In this document: in pieces, positions 13,046 to 20,770 of the stretch | Numbering within the stretch: position 1 is the stretch's first letter | Layout of the letters: every line of letters begins with the position of its first letter | Source: a virus | DNA: 24,552 bases | IMG/VR virus record: IMGVR_UViG_3300044736_000010 | Span: 1 to 24,552 of that record | Direction: 5' to 3' (one strand) | The notes under the pieces: model-generated | Database searches by the model: none | What the model saw: the letters and a program-made list of their open reading frames with translations, nothing else | What the model was told of the DNA's origin: nothing | Program-made: the position numbers and the translations under genes

Positions 13046-13990
13046 GTGGCACGCAACACAATGGAAGCGTGGATTCCCGAAGAGTTCGGCAAGACCGTCC
13101 TCCAGCGAGTCCACCAGGTATCCGCGCTAGAGGCGTACGCCCAGCGGATCCCGATGCAGAGCCAAACCCGCTCCACTCCCCGCTCCGGCGGCGTAAACGT
13201 CGGAATGGTCGCCAAAGGCGGCACCTACTCAGAGGACACCAGCACCAACGACGAGGCCGTCCTCCGGGAGCAGAAGTTCGGTCAGGCCATCCGTATCGCC
13301 GAAGAGGACATCAACGACTCTCTCGCCGACATTCTGGAGGCGAAGAAGACCGACTGGGCCACCTCGTACGCGAAGACCCTCGATAACGCCTGCCTCGCGG
13401 TCACCGCCGCGAAGGGTACGAGTGGTTGCGCGTTCGACTCCCTGTACTACCTGCTCACGCAGACCGACGCAGCGACCGGCTACACCGCCAACACGAACAT
13501 CACGCAGACCGCGACTGGCGCCCCGGCGATCACCTACGCCAACCTGAGCACTGTCGCGGGCCTCTATGAAGGCGGCGACTACTTCGACGAGTCCAACAGC
13601 CTCGTCATGGCCCACCCGAAGTACAAGCAGCTCCTACGGGGCGTCCTGGACACCCAGAACCGGCCGATCTTCCAGGAGGGCTCCACAGGAGTCCCCGGCG
13701 GCGGCCAAGGCGGAGTGGTCGACACCATCTTCGGCTACCCCGTGAAGTGGACCCTCGGGGCGAAGACCTCAGGCGTGCCGACGCAAACCCCGGCCGGTAA
13801 CCCCCTGCTCATCTTCGGCAACCCCATGTACCTGCTCTTGGGTACCCGCTCCGGCCCCGAGTCAGTGTTCATCGACGGCCGCAACGGGCTTGGCGCGCTC
13901 ACCGACGAGTCGATCCTGAAGATGCGGGCCCGACGCGGGTTCGTCCCCGGTGTCGAGCAGGCGTTCGCGATTCTGGAGCAGAGGGCCTGA
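13046..13990 (+). CDS. Major capsid protein (HK97 fold)
   Basis: This 314-residue protein has the size and pattern of actinophage major capsid proteins: an N-terminal arm (MARNTMEAWIPEEFGKTVLQ, then VHQVSALEAYAQRIP), an E-loop-like stretch (GGTYSEDTSTNDEAVLREQK), spine-helix-like FGQAIRIAEEDINDSLADIL, and a domain with SNSLVMAHPKYKQLLRGVL. It forms the icosahedral shell. It follows the scaffold gene in normal order. No N-terminal protease-cleavable delta domain is evident, in keeping with a separate scaffold. The GTG is supported by GAAGGG (13032-13037). HK97 fold is inferred from context and pattern, not structure. Confidence 0.9.
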   Translation: MARNTMEAWIPEEFGKTVLQRVHQVSALEAYAQRIPMQSQTRSTPRSGGVNVGMVAKGGTYSEDTSTNDEAVLREQKFGQAIRIAEEDINDSLADILEAKKTDWATSYAKTLDNACLAVTAAKGTSGCAFDSLYYLLTQTDAATGYTANTNITQTATGAPAITYANLSTVAGLYEGGDYFDESNSLVMAHPKYKQLLRGVLDTQNRPIFQEGSTGVPGGGQGGVVDTIFGYPVKWTLGAKTSGVPTQTPAGNPLLIFGNPMYLLLGTRSGPESVFIDGRNGLGALTDESILKMRARRGFVPGVEQAFAILEQRA

Positions 13991-13991
13991 C

Positions 13992-14402
13992 ATGGCTGAC
14001 GAGACCCAAACCGGGCGGCACGAGCGCCCCGAGGTGACGGAACCGGCCGCTGCGCCGGCACCCCGCCGCGACCGGGTGGAAGAGGTAGCTGCCCGGTCGG
14101 CGGACGGCTCGAAGGGCCTCACCTTCCGCAAGGTCTTCGTGATGGGCGGGGAGATTCCACCCGAGCACTTCCAGCACGAGGCGAACTGGGCGGGGACGCT
14201 CCAAGAAGCCCTCCACCGGGGTCTCCACCCCAAGGGGAAGGTCCAGCTCGTTGACCACGAGGTCACCGACCCTGACCGGCGCGGCCGGGTGTCGACCGTT
14301 GCGACCTACGAGGTGCTCGTCGAACCGGCCAGCACCGACCTGGAAGCGCACACCACCGTCGCACCGTCCTCCGGCGTTGCGTACGAGCCGGTCCGCTCCT
14401 GA
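13992..14402 (+). CDS. Hypothetical head protein downstream of capsid
   Basis: This 136-residue protein has a disordered, charged N-terminus (about 1-40, rich in E, R, P and A) and a small folded C-terminal part (LTFRKVFVMGGEIPPEHFQH, then VQLVDHEVTDPDRRGRVSTV, then ATYEVLVEPAS). It lies one base after the capsid stop. A gene here in siphophages is often a head decoration, capsid accessory or neck protein. I do not recognise the family. ATG 13992 is supported by AGAGGG upstream; the longer open frame to 13950 overlaps the capsid gene and lacks a site. Confidence 0.75.
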   Translation: MADETQTGRHERPEVTEPAAAPAPRRDRVEEVAARSADGSKGLTFRKVFVMGGEIPPEHFQHEANWAGTLQEALHRGLHPKGKVQLVDHEVTDPDRRGRVSTVATYEVLVEPASTDLEAHTTVAPSSGVAYEPVRS

Positions 14403-14406
14403 TGCC

Positions 14407-14452
14407 GTTGGTGGCGCGCCCGCCAGCCCCCGCTACCGAGCGCGCCACCAAC
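14407..14452 (+). other. Perfect 13-base stem-loop between head genes
   Basis: GTTGGTGGCGCGC (14407-14419) is perfectly complementary to 14440-14452, with a 20-base loop. No T tract follows on either strand. It begins 4 bases after the stop of the preceding gene. It may be a 3' stability element or a partial attenuator that lowers expression of connector genes relative to capsid. Confidence 0.65.
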
Positions 14453-14481
14453 ACCCCAGCTAGCAGAGGGAGGGACACCGG

Positions 14482-14925
14482 ATGACACAGACCACTTGGG
14501 CTGTCCCCGCTGACGTAGTCTCCCTCACCGGCCAGACCGTGATCCAAACGCAAGTCGACCCGGCCAACGGTCTCATCGAGATCCACGGCGGGAAGGTTTA
14601 CACCCTGGCCGTCGCCCAAACGGGCAGCCGGGACCTGGAGTGGATGAAACGGGCCGTCGCCTACCAGACGGTATGGATGATCTCCCAGCCCGACGTGTTC
14701 AGCCGCCTCGACCTCGAAGCCATCGCAGCCAGCGGCAGGCCGGTGCCGATCTCGGGTACCGCGCTCACCCTCAGCCCACTGTCGAAGCGGGCCCTGCAGC
14801 GGGTGTCGTGGTTGAAGTCCCGCAGCCTCCACGTCCGCTCGCCCTTCCAAGACGGCCTCGGCCCGCTGTCCAGCGACCCCCTCGCCGACGCCAACGACTA
14901 CTACCTGCCCTGGCAGGCGATGTAG
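14482..14925 (+). CDS. Head-tail connector (adaptor) protein
   Basis: This 147-residue protein has features of adaptor proteins that bind below the portal. A short N-terminal segment leads to helical LEWMKRAVAYQTVWMISQPD, as in gp6-like connectors. A beta-like segment (VPISGTALTLSPLSKRALQR) and a tail ending YYLPWQAM follow. It sits at the first neck position, after the capsid genes. GGGAGG supplies a good ribosome site. Function is inferred from order and size. Confidence 0.75.
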   Translation: MTQTTWAVPADVVSLTGQTVIQTQVDPANGLIEIHGGKVYTLAVAQTGSRDLEWMKRAVAYQTVWMISQPDVFSRLDLEAIAASGRPVPISGTALTLSPLSKRALQRVSWLKSRSLHVRSPFQDGLGPLSSDPLADANDYYLPWQAM

Positions 14926-14927
14926 CC

Positions 14928-15257
14928 GTGTACGTCATCGCCACCTGCACTGCCTCGATCCTGCGGGGCACCGCCACCGACACCTACGGAGACGCGGTCG
15001 ACTCCGCGGTGGCCATCGCCACGGGGGTCATCGCCTCCATCAGGGAGCAATCCCGGGTGGCCTTCGATCCGAGCACTCAAGAGCCACGCGTCGTCCGCTT
15101 CACACAAGGTGTCATGCCTGCAGGGACGGACGTCACCGAAACCGACCAAGTCCGAGACGACACCTACGGCGTGACCTACATCGTCACCAGCGTCACCCAA
15201 GGCCGCCAACCCGGCTTCACCCCGGACCTGGAGCTCCAACTCAAGCAGATCACCTGA
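14928..15257 (+). CDS. Head closure (stopper) protein
   Basis: This 109-residue beta-rich protein (VIATCTASILRGTATDTYGD, then VTYIVTSVTQGRQPGFTPDL, ending LELQLKQIT) matches the size and place of head closure proteins, which plug the connector after packaging. The GTG start at 14928 is 2 bases after the preceding stop; no clear ribosome site is seen, so translation probably depends on the upstream gene. Function is inferred from position and size. Confidence 0.7.
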   Translation: MYVIATCTASILRGTATDTYGDAVDSAVAIATGVIASIREQSRVAFDPSTQEPRVVRFTQGVMPAGTDVTETDQVRDDTYGVTYIVTSVTQGRQPGFTPDLELQLKQIT

Positions 15258-15322
15258 CCCCGTAAACGGGCCAGATTCGCACCGCGCCGACCACGCCGTA
15301 GAGGCGAGGAGGGAGTACCGAA

Positions 15323-15598
15323 ATGGACGTCGTCATGAACGGCGGCTGGCAACTGTTCCTCGAGAACGCCACCACCGACGTACTCCACAGGATCGCCAAC
15401 GAAGTGAAGGACGACGCCAAAGCGGCCTGCCCCGTCCTCACCGGGAAACTCCAGGCCAGCATCGACAACGAAGTCATCGGCGACACGGCCCGAGTTGGCT
15501 CCAACGTCGAATACGCCGGGTACGTCGAAGAAGGCACCAGGCGCATGGCCGCCCAGCCCTACCTGCGGCCCGCCCTGTACCGGGTGAGGTCGGGATGA
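15323..15598 (+). CDS. Neck / tail-completion protein, HK97 gp10-like
   Basis: This 91-residue protein ends with a pattern typical of HK97 gp10-like proteins: EVKDDAKAACPVLTGKLQAS, then ARVGSNVEYAGYVEEGTRRM, then AAQPYLRPALYRVRS. The LTGxLxxS and YAGYVEEGT motifs are characteristic. These proteins act at the head-tail junction. GGAGG lies at a good distance. It overlaps the next gene by 4 bases (ATGA). Confidence 0.88.
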   Translation: MDVVMNGGWQLFLENATTDVLHRIANEVKDDAKAACPVLTGKLQASIDNEVIGDTARVGSNVEYAGYVEEGTRRMAAQPYLRPALYRVRSG

Positions 15599-16038
15599 CC
15601 CTCCGCGCCAACACTGAACTCGTCGCCATCGCCTGGCTAGGCGGCGTCACGGGCCTCAGCACGAGCATGGTCGCCGCCACCCTGCCGAGGGACAACACGG
15701 CCTGGGCCACTACCGGATTCGTCACCGTGCGGACCAGCGGCGGCGCCCCCGGTATCCACGTGCCTCTGCGGCAACCCGTCGTCACGGTCGACTTCTGGGC
15801 TGTTAAGCCCAGCTCGGCGAAGCCGCCCTGGTATCAGGCCAACTACCTCGCTGAACTCGTCGATCTCGGGTGCCGCGCAACGAACGCCGCCCGAGCCGTC
15901 ACCCTGCCAGCCAACTACCCGGCCGCCCGCGTTCTCAGCGCCTACCTCGTGCAAGAGCCCCGCCGCGCCTACGGCGACCAAGGCGACTACGCGCACTACA
16001 TCGCGGACCTCGCACTGAACTGGGTGGACCTCTCGTGA
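15595..16038 (+). CDS. Tail terminator protein
   Basis: This 147-residue protein follows the gp10-like gene and precedes the major tail gene, the usual place of the tail terminator, which caps the tail tube at the head-proximal end. It has an early helix (RANTELVAIAWLGGV), beta-like segments (VTVRTSGGAPGIHVPLRQPV, then VTVDFWAVKP) and a C-terminal AHYIADLALNWVDLS. The domain resembles actinophage terminators, but the family assignment is by pattern and order. Confidence 0.78.
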   Translation: MTLRANTELVAIAWLGGVTGLSTSMVAATLPRDNTAWATTGFVTVRTSGGAPGIHVPLRQPVVTVDFWAVKPSSAKPPWYQANYLAELVDLGCRATNAARAVTLPANYPAARVLSAYLVQEPRRAYGDQGDYAHYIADLALNWVDLS

Positions 16039-16256
16039 CCCGCCTCGCGCTCGTCGGCGCCGTCTCGGGGGAGCTCCTCAGCTACGGCGGCCGGGTCCTC
16101 ACCCACGGTAATGCGGCCGAGCTGGCGTTCCTGTTCCCAGGCGCCCAGATCGTGACCCTGCCGGCCCATGTACCGCCGGAGCAGACGCTGCCGGTCCCCG
16201 CGCACCCCGAACTGACCGCCGTGCGCTTCCCGATCGACCGGAAGGACTTCAAGTGA
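16035..16256 (+). CDS. Small tail-region protein, unknown function
   Basis: This 73-residue protein starts at a GTG that overlaps the terminator TGA and ends in another GTGA overlap. It has a hydrophobic beta-like start (RLALVGAVSGELLSYGG) and a proline-rich end (ALPAHVPPEQ-like stretch, then HPELTAVRFPIDRKDFK). I do not recognise it. The tight coupling between terminator and major tail genes suggests a role in tail assembly or expression. Confidence 0.7.
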   Translation: MTRLALVGAVSGELLSYGGRVLTHGNAAELAFLFPGAQIVTLPAHVPPEQTLPVPAHPELTAVRFPIDRKDFK

Positions 16257-16423
16257 AGGTCCGCACCACGCAACGGCCCTGGATGGACATCGACGCCGAC
16301 CTAGCCGAGTACACCGACCTATCCCGCCAGGGCCTCCTGGTGGACACCAGCCCGCCGAGGCGTCTCCCGGAGGGCATTGCGCTCCCGGCCGACGTCACAG
16401 GCGAGACCACGAAGGGGAACTGA
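16253..16423 (+). CDS. Very small protein (56 residues) before the major tail gene
   Basis: GTG 16253 opens a 56-codon frame coupled by GTGA to the upstream stop and ending 3 bases before the next ATG. The protein begins KVRTTQRPWMDIDADLAEYT and holds GLLVDTSPPRRLPEG. It is acidic to neutral with no membrane segment. It fills the gap exactly, with a codon pattern like its neighbours, which supports it as real. Function unknown; a short gene of this kind at this place is common in actinophages. Confidence 0.75.
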   Translation: MKVRTTQRPWMDIDADLAEYTDLSRQGLLVDTSPPRRLPEGIALPADVTGETTKGN

Positions 16424-16426
16424 GCC

Positions 16427-16987
16427 ATGTCTGTTACCGCCACCAACCTGATCCTCGGCCCCGGCACCCTCTACAGCGGCGCATTTGGCGCCGTGGAGCC
16501 AGCTGATGCGTCCGTCAACACCACCCCCGCCGCTAGCGCCTGGACCGACATGGGCGCCACCGACGGCGGCGTGAAGCTCACCATCGACCAGAAGTTCACG
16601 GAGCTAACTGTCGACCAGGTCGTGGACTCGTTGGGTCGCCGGCTGACTCAGCGCGAGATCATGGTTGACACCAACCTGGCAGAGCCCACGCTCGCGAATC
16701 TCAGCGTCGCCATGAACGGCGGCACCCAGGCGACCGGATCGGGGTACGCAACTCTCGACCCGCTGAACGTCACCAGCGCCACGCAGCCGACCTACGTTGC
16801 GGTGCTGCTCGACGGTTACGCCCCCGCAGGTTTCCGCCGCAGGGTCATCATCCGCAAGGCCCTGAACACCTCAAGTGTTCAGACCTCTTACGCCAAGGAC
16901 AAGGAAACGTACTTCCCGGTCACATTCGCAGGGCACTACGTCTCCAGTTCCATCACCCCATTCCACGTGGTCGACCAGACCTCGTAA
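16427..16987 (+). CDS. Major tail protein
   Basis: This 186-residue, beta-rich protein forms the tail tube. Visible parts include NLILGPGTLYSGAFGAVEPA, then VKLTIDQKFTELTVDQVVDS, then REIMVDTNLAEPTLANLSVA, and C-terminal YFPVTFAGHYVSSSITPFH. The pattern with a DQ-rich repeat of tube strands and its place before the chaperone and tape measure fit actinophage major tail proteins. Its length is typical. A GAAGGGG ribosome site is present. The fold is inferred. Confidence 0.85.
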   Translation: MSVTATNLILGPGTLYSGAFGAVEPADASVNTTPAASAWTDMGATDGGVKLTIDQKFTELTVDQVVDSLGRRLTQREIMVDTNLAEPTLANLSVAMNGGTQATGSGYATLDPLNVTSATQPTYVAVLLDGYAPAGFRRRVIIRKALNTSSVQTSYAKDKETYFPVTFAGHYVSSSITPFHVVDQTS

Positions 16988-17019
16988 CCCCGCCAGCCAC
17001 AGCCAGATAGGTGAGGTAG

Positions 17020-17394
17020 ATGACCGTCGCTATAGAAGCGCCAACGCCAGCTCAAGGCGATGCGCCAGAACTGGTACCGGCAATCCAAATCACTACCGTC
17101 GCGGGCCCAGACCGGAAGATGGAGGACCTCTTCTCCATCGACGACATCACCTATCAGATTCCCGCTCGCGTCGGCGCCAACATCACCCTCGGCTACCTGC
17201 GGCTCGCCCGCACCCACGGTGACGCAGCGGCGATCGGTTGGGCAACGGAGAGAGTCCTCGGAGAGAAAGCCTACGTCGCCCTCATGGAATGCGACGACCT
17301 CACCCCCGACGACCTCGAAGCTGTGTTCGCTGTCGTCCACAAGAAAATCATGGGGGCGGTGGAAGCGGGAAAAGGGAAAGGGCCGAGAGGCTAA
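17020..17394 (+). CDS. Tail assembly chaperone, upstream (G-type) product
   Basis: This 124-residue product is translated without frameshift and ends KGKGPRG. The folded part is about residues 25-110 (FSIDDITYQIPARVGANITL, then GYLRLARTHGDAAAIGWATE, then LTPDDLEAVFAVVHKKIMG). It lies between major tail and tape measure genes, the universal place for the G/GT chaperone pair that coats the tape measure during tail growth. A slippery heptamer at 17367-17373 moves some ribosomes to the -1 frame to make the longer protein. Confidence 0.88.
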   Translation: MTVAIEAPTPAQGDAPELVPAIQITTVAGPDRKMEDLFSIDDITYQIPARVGANITLGYLRLARTHGDAAAIGWATERVLGEKAYVALMECDDLTPDDLEAVFAVVHKKIMGAVEAGKGKGPRG

Positions 17395-17675
17395 ACCAAA
17401 CCCTCTGGGTGCTCGACCACCTCGATGACCTCGACGCGGACTTCCGAGTCTTCTACCGGGTAGATGACATTGAGGCTTTACCGGGCCCACGGTTCCTGGC
17501 TTTGGCTCTACGGGTCTTCGCCTACCAGGGGGTCATGGCGGCCCGCGCGGGCGAGCAGCAGGAAACGACAGGCACGCAACGACAAGGGACGGAGGTACGG
17601 CAAGTGGAAGCGACCAGAGCGGCCATCACCGCCGACCCCGCCCTGTCCGGGCTCATGTCGTGGGGTGAAGGCTGA
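17020..17675 (+). CDS. Tail assembly chaperone, frameshifted (GT-type) fusion
   Basis: The fusion comprises 118 residues from the zero frame (to 17373) plus about 100 from the -1 frame (17373-17675), about 218 residues in total. The added part holds RERAERLNQTLWVLDHLDDL, then DADFRVFYRVDDIEALPGPR, then FLALALRVFAYQGVMAARAG. In this protein family the zero-frame product is the more abundant and the fusion binds the tape measure. The stop overlaps the tape-measure ATG by one base. Confidence 0.85.
17367..17373 (+). promoter_or_regulatory. -1 programmed frameshift site GGGAAAA
   Basis: The heptamer has the exact frame needed, G GGA AAA, with AAA (17371-17373) as the 118th codon. After a -1 slip the reading resumes AGG GAA AGG GCC. 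It is 21 bases before the zero-frame stop, and the -1 frame is open to 17675. A canonical X XXY YYZ site in a tail chaperone gene is well established as functional. Confidence 0.85.
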
Positions 17676-20600
17676 TGTCCGCCACGGGCGGCTTCAAGAT
17701 CGCCGAAGCGTACGTTGATATCACCGCCCGCAACCTCATGGCCGACGCCCTGGCCTCCGCGGTCAAGCAAATCCGTGGCGTCGGCACGGAAGCCGATGCG
17801 GTAGGCGCGAAGTCGTCAGCGACTGGCCTCCTCGGGTCGAAGGCGTTCCTCGCCATCGGGGCGGCCGCCGCTGGCGGCGCCGTCGAAGTCGTGAAGATGG
17901 CGGGCGACTTCCAGTCCAGCACCAACCGGCTTATCACCTCAGCCGGGGAATCCCGCGCCAACATCGGTCTAGTACGCGACGGCATCCTCGCGATGGCGGG
18001 GGCGGTCGGCTACTCCGCTGAGGAACTGTCCACCGCCATGTACAAGATCCAATCGGGGGGGCAGCACGGCGCCGACGGCCTCAAAGTCCTCCAAGCGGCA
18101 GCAGAGGGCGCGAAAGCAGAGAACGCGGACCTCACCGTTGTAGCGGACGCGGTCACCTCGGCCCTGCAGGACTACCACCTGCAAGCCAGTGCCTCCGCCG
18201 ACGTCACGAGCAAACTAGTCGCAGCCACATCCGCAGGGAAGATGACTTTCCAGGAGCTCGCGGGCTCCATGTCGGCCATCCTCCCCATCGCCAGCGCCAA
18301 CCACATCTCCCTCAACGACATCCTCGGCGACCTGGCCAGCATGACCGTCCACGGCATCTCCGCGCAGCAAGCCAGCCAGGACCTCGCGAACGCCGTACAG
18401 GCCCTCGCAGCGCCCAACGCCCAGGCGGCTAAGGAGATGGCGGCGCTCGGTCTTAACGCCACCGACGTCTCCCTCAAGCTCGGCCAGCGCGGCCTCTCCG
18501 GCACCGTCCAGCTCATCGCCCAAGCCATCCAGAAGGACATGGGCCCGGACAGCACCGCAGTAGTCATCAACCTGCAGAACGCCCTCAAAGGGCTGCCGCC
18601 AGCAGTCCAGGACCTCGGCATGAAGGTAATGGCGGGCACCCTGACGATGGGCCAGTTCCACAAGGCCCTGAGCGGCATGGACCCGATCACAGCGTCGCAA
18701 GCGCAGTCGTTCGAGACCCTCGCAGCCAGCACCCACAAGATCGGTACCGAGTCGCTATCGGGCTCCCAGATCATCCAGTCGTACACGCAAGCCCTCGGGA
18801 AGGCCATGGGTGGCGCTACTGGCCTCAACGTCGCCCTGATGCTCACCGGGGAGAACACTGCGACGACCACGACCGCGATCAAGGCCGTAACCGACGCGAC
18901 GGCCCAAGCCGACGGTCATACTCGCGGCTGGACGGACATCCAGGGCACATTCAACCAGCGGGTAGCCGAGGCGAAAGACGGCCTCGGGGCTTTCGCCATC
19001 GAGATCGGCACCATCGCGCTACCCGTCCTCACGAAAGTAGCGGGAGCCCTAGCCGACGGGGCACTCTGGCTGTCTAAGCACAAAGACGCCGCGATCATCG
19101 CCGCATCCATAGTCGGTGGTGTTCTCGTGGTCGCCTTCGTGGCACTCGGGGTCGCCATTTGGACGGCCATCGCCCCATTCGTCCCACTCGGTCTAGCCAT
19201 TAGTGCCGTCATCGCCGTTGGTGTGTTGCTCGTCGCGCACTGGGGGGATGTTAAGCGCGCGGCCGGGGACGTGTTCGGCTACATCCGGGATTTCGTGACC
19301 GGCGTGTGGAATAAGGTGTCCAGCGTCACAACGACCGTGTGGGACGCCATAACCAGGTACTTCCAACGGTTATTCGCCGCCCACCGTGAGCTAGTGATGA
19401 GCGTCTACGGGCCGCTGAGGGACTACATTATCACCGCCTGGAACACCGTTCACGATGTCTCGGTGTCAGTGTGGAACGCGATCAGCAGTTTCTTCTCCGG
19501 CAGTTGGAACGCTATCCGGAGCACCGCTACCAGTGTGTGGAATGCGATAGTGAACTTCCTGACCCCCGGGATGAATGCCTTTCGGGGGTCCTTCGGGGGC
19601 GTTTGGAATGGCATTGTGGGCGACTTCCAGAACATCTGGGGCAGGGTTACCGGCATTGCTCAGGTCATCTGGAACAACGTTGTCGGAGCCTTCCGGTGGG
19701 GTGTTAATCAGGTCCTCGGGGTCATCAACGGGCTCGTAGACGGCACGGACACCGTCCTCCGGTTCCTGCTCATCCCCCTCATCCCGCACATCCCCCTGCT
19801 CGCCGCTGGCGGCGTCATGGGACTAGCCGGGGGCGGCACCGTCGGTGCTGGGTTCACCACCAACGGGCCCATGGCCATCGTCGGCGAGGGGAACCCCAAC
19901 CACCCCGAGTACGTGATCCCGACCGACCCTGCGCACCGGGGCAACGCCCTGAGCCTCTACCAGTCCCTCGGGGCCAAGCTCATGGCAGGCGGCGGCATCA
20001 TCGACTGGATCGGCTCCACCGTCTCCAAGGTCGAGAAGTGGACCGGCGATGGCGCCCTCGGGCTTATGAACCAAGCTGTCAGCGGTCTAGCTGGGGGCAT
20101 CCCCGAGCCCTATCGGGACGTGGCCTCCGGGGTCGGACACAAAGTGGTCGCCGCAGTTAAGGCAATGATCGACCACGCCCAGGCCGCCGCTGCCTCGTTC
20201 AGCGCGGCCTTCACCGGCTCCCCGAACCTCTCCGCGTGGATCCAGCAGGCCCTCGGCCTCACGGGCACCCCGGGCACGTGGGCGGGGCCTCTGTCCGTGC
20301 TCATCGGGCGGGAGTCCGGCGGTAACCCGAACGCCATCAACCGCTGGGACTCCAACGCCGCAGCCGGCCACCCCTCCCAGGGCCTCATGCAGACCATCCC
20401 CGGCACCTTCAACGCCTACCACCAGGCCGGGACGAGCTGGAACATCCTCGACCCGGTAGCGAACATCGCCGCTGGTATCAACTACATCAAGGCCCGCTAC
20501 GGCTCGATCTTCAACGTCCAGCAGGCGAACCCGAACCTGCCGCCGAAGGGCTACGACGCGGGCGGCCTACTCCCCACCGGCCTGTCGCTGGTGCGTAACT

Positions 20601-20770
20601 CCACCGGGGCGCCGGAGCGCGTCCTGAACGCCACCCAGACAGCGAAGCTGGACCGGCTGCTGGCGGGACGCGGAGGCGCGGGCTCGGTGACGGTGAACGT
20701 GACGCAGGTAGCCGGGTCACCCGCTGAGACCGGCCGGTTCGTGGCCCTAGCACTGAGGACGGTGGGCTGA
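17675..20770 (+). CDS. Tape measure protein with lytic transglycosylase domain
   Basis: This 1031-residue protein sets tail length (about 1.5 angstrom per residue would give roughly 150 nm). Order: an N-terminal region (GGFKIAEAYVDITARNLMAD), a long helical part, two hydrophobic helices (about 473-496 and 499-521), tryptophan-rich repeats (about 544-670, several copies of VWN and WNAI), PMAIVGEGNPNHPEYVIP near 732-749, and an SLT-like lytic transglycosylase domain at about 870-945, with LIGRESGGNPNAINRW (probable catalytic E880), SQGLMQT (901-907) and AGINYIKARYG (933-943). It should span the tail and open the cell wall during DNA entry. ATG overlaps the upstream stop by one base. Confidence 0.94.
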   Translation: MSATGGFKIAEAYVDITARNLMADALASAVKQIRGVGTEADAVGAKSSATGLLGSKAFLAIGAAAAGGAVEVVKMAGDFQSSTNRLITSAGESRANIGLVRDGILAMAGAVGYSAEELSTAMYKIQSGGQHGADGLKVLQAAAEGAKAENADLTVVADAVTSALQDYHLQASASADVTSKLVAATSAGKMTFQELAGSMSAILPIASANHISLNDILGDLASMTVHGISAQQASQDLANAVQALAAPNAQAAKEMAALGLNATDVSLKLGQRGLSGTVQLIAQAIQKDMGPDSTAVVINLQNALKGLPPAVQDLGMKVMAGTLTMGQFHKALSGMDPITASQAQSFETLAASTHKIGTESLSGSQIIQSYTQALGKAMGGATGLNVALMLTGENTATTTTAIKAVTDATAQADGHTRGWTDIQGTFNQRVAEAKDGLGAFAIEIGTIALPVLTKVAGALADGALWLSKHKDAAIIAASIVGGVLVVAFVALGVAIWTAIAPFVPLGLAISAVIAVGVLLVAHWGDVKRAAGDVFGYIRDFVTGVWNKVSSVTTTVWDAITRYFQRLFAAHRELVMSVYGPLRDYIITAWNTVHDVSVSVWNAISSFFSGSWNAIRSTATSVWNAIVNFLTPGMNAFRGSFGGVWNGIVGDFQNIWGRVTGIAQVIWNNVVGAFRWGVNQVLGVINGLVDGTDTVLRFLLIPLIPHIPLLAAGGVMGLAGGGTVGAGFTTNGPMAIVGEGNPNHPEYVIPTDPAHRGNALSLYQSLGAKLMAGGGIIDWIGSTVSKVEKWTGDGALGLMNQAVSGLAGGIPEPYRDVASGVGHKVVAAVKAMIDHAQAAAASFSAAFTGSPNLSAWIQQALGLTGTPGTWAGPLSVLIGRESGGNPNAINRWDSNAAAGHPSQGLMQTIPGTFNAYHQAGTSWNILDPVANIAAGINYIKARYGSIFNVQQANPNLPPKGYDAGGLLPTGLSLVRNSTGAPERVLNATQTAKLDRLLAGRGGAGSVTVNVTQVAGSPAETGRFVALALRTVG

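Noticed and set aside
18172-18882. 236-residue open frame on the minus strand inside the tape measure gene
   Set aside because: It is a shadow of the GC-rich coding strand: no recognisable domain, no ribosome site considered convincing, and full overlap with a well-supported gene.
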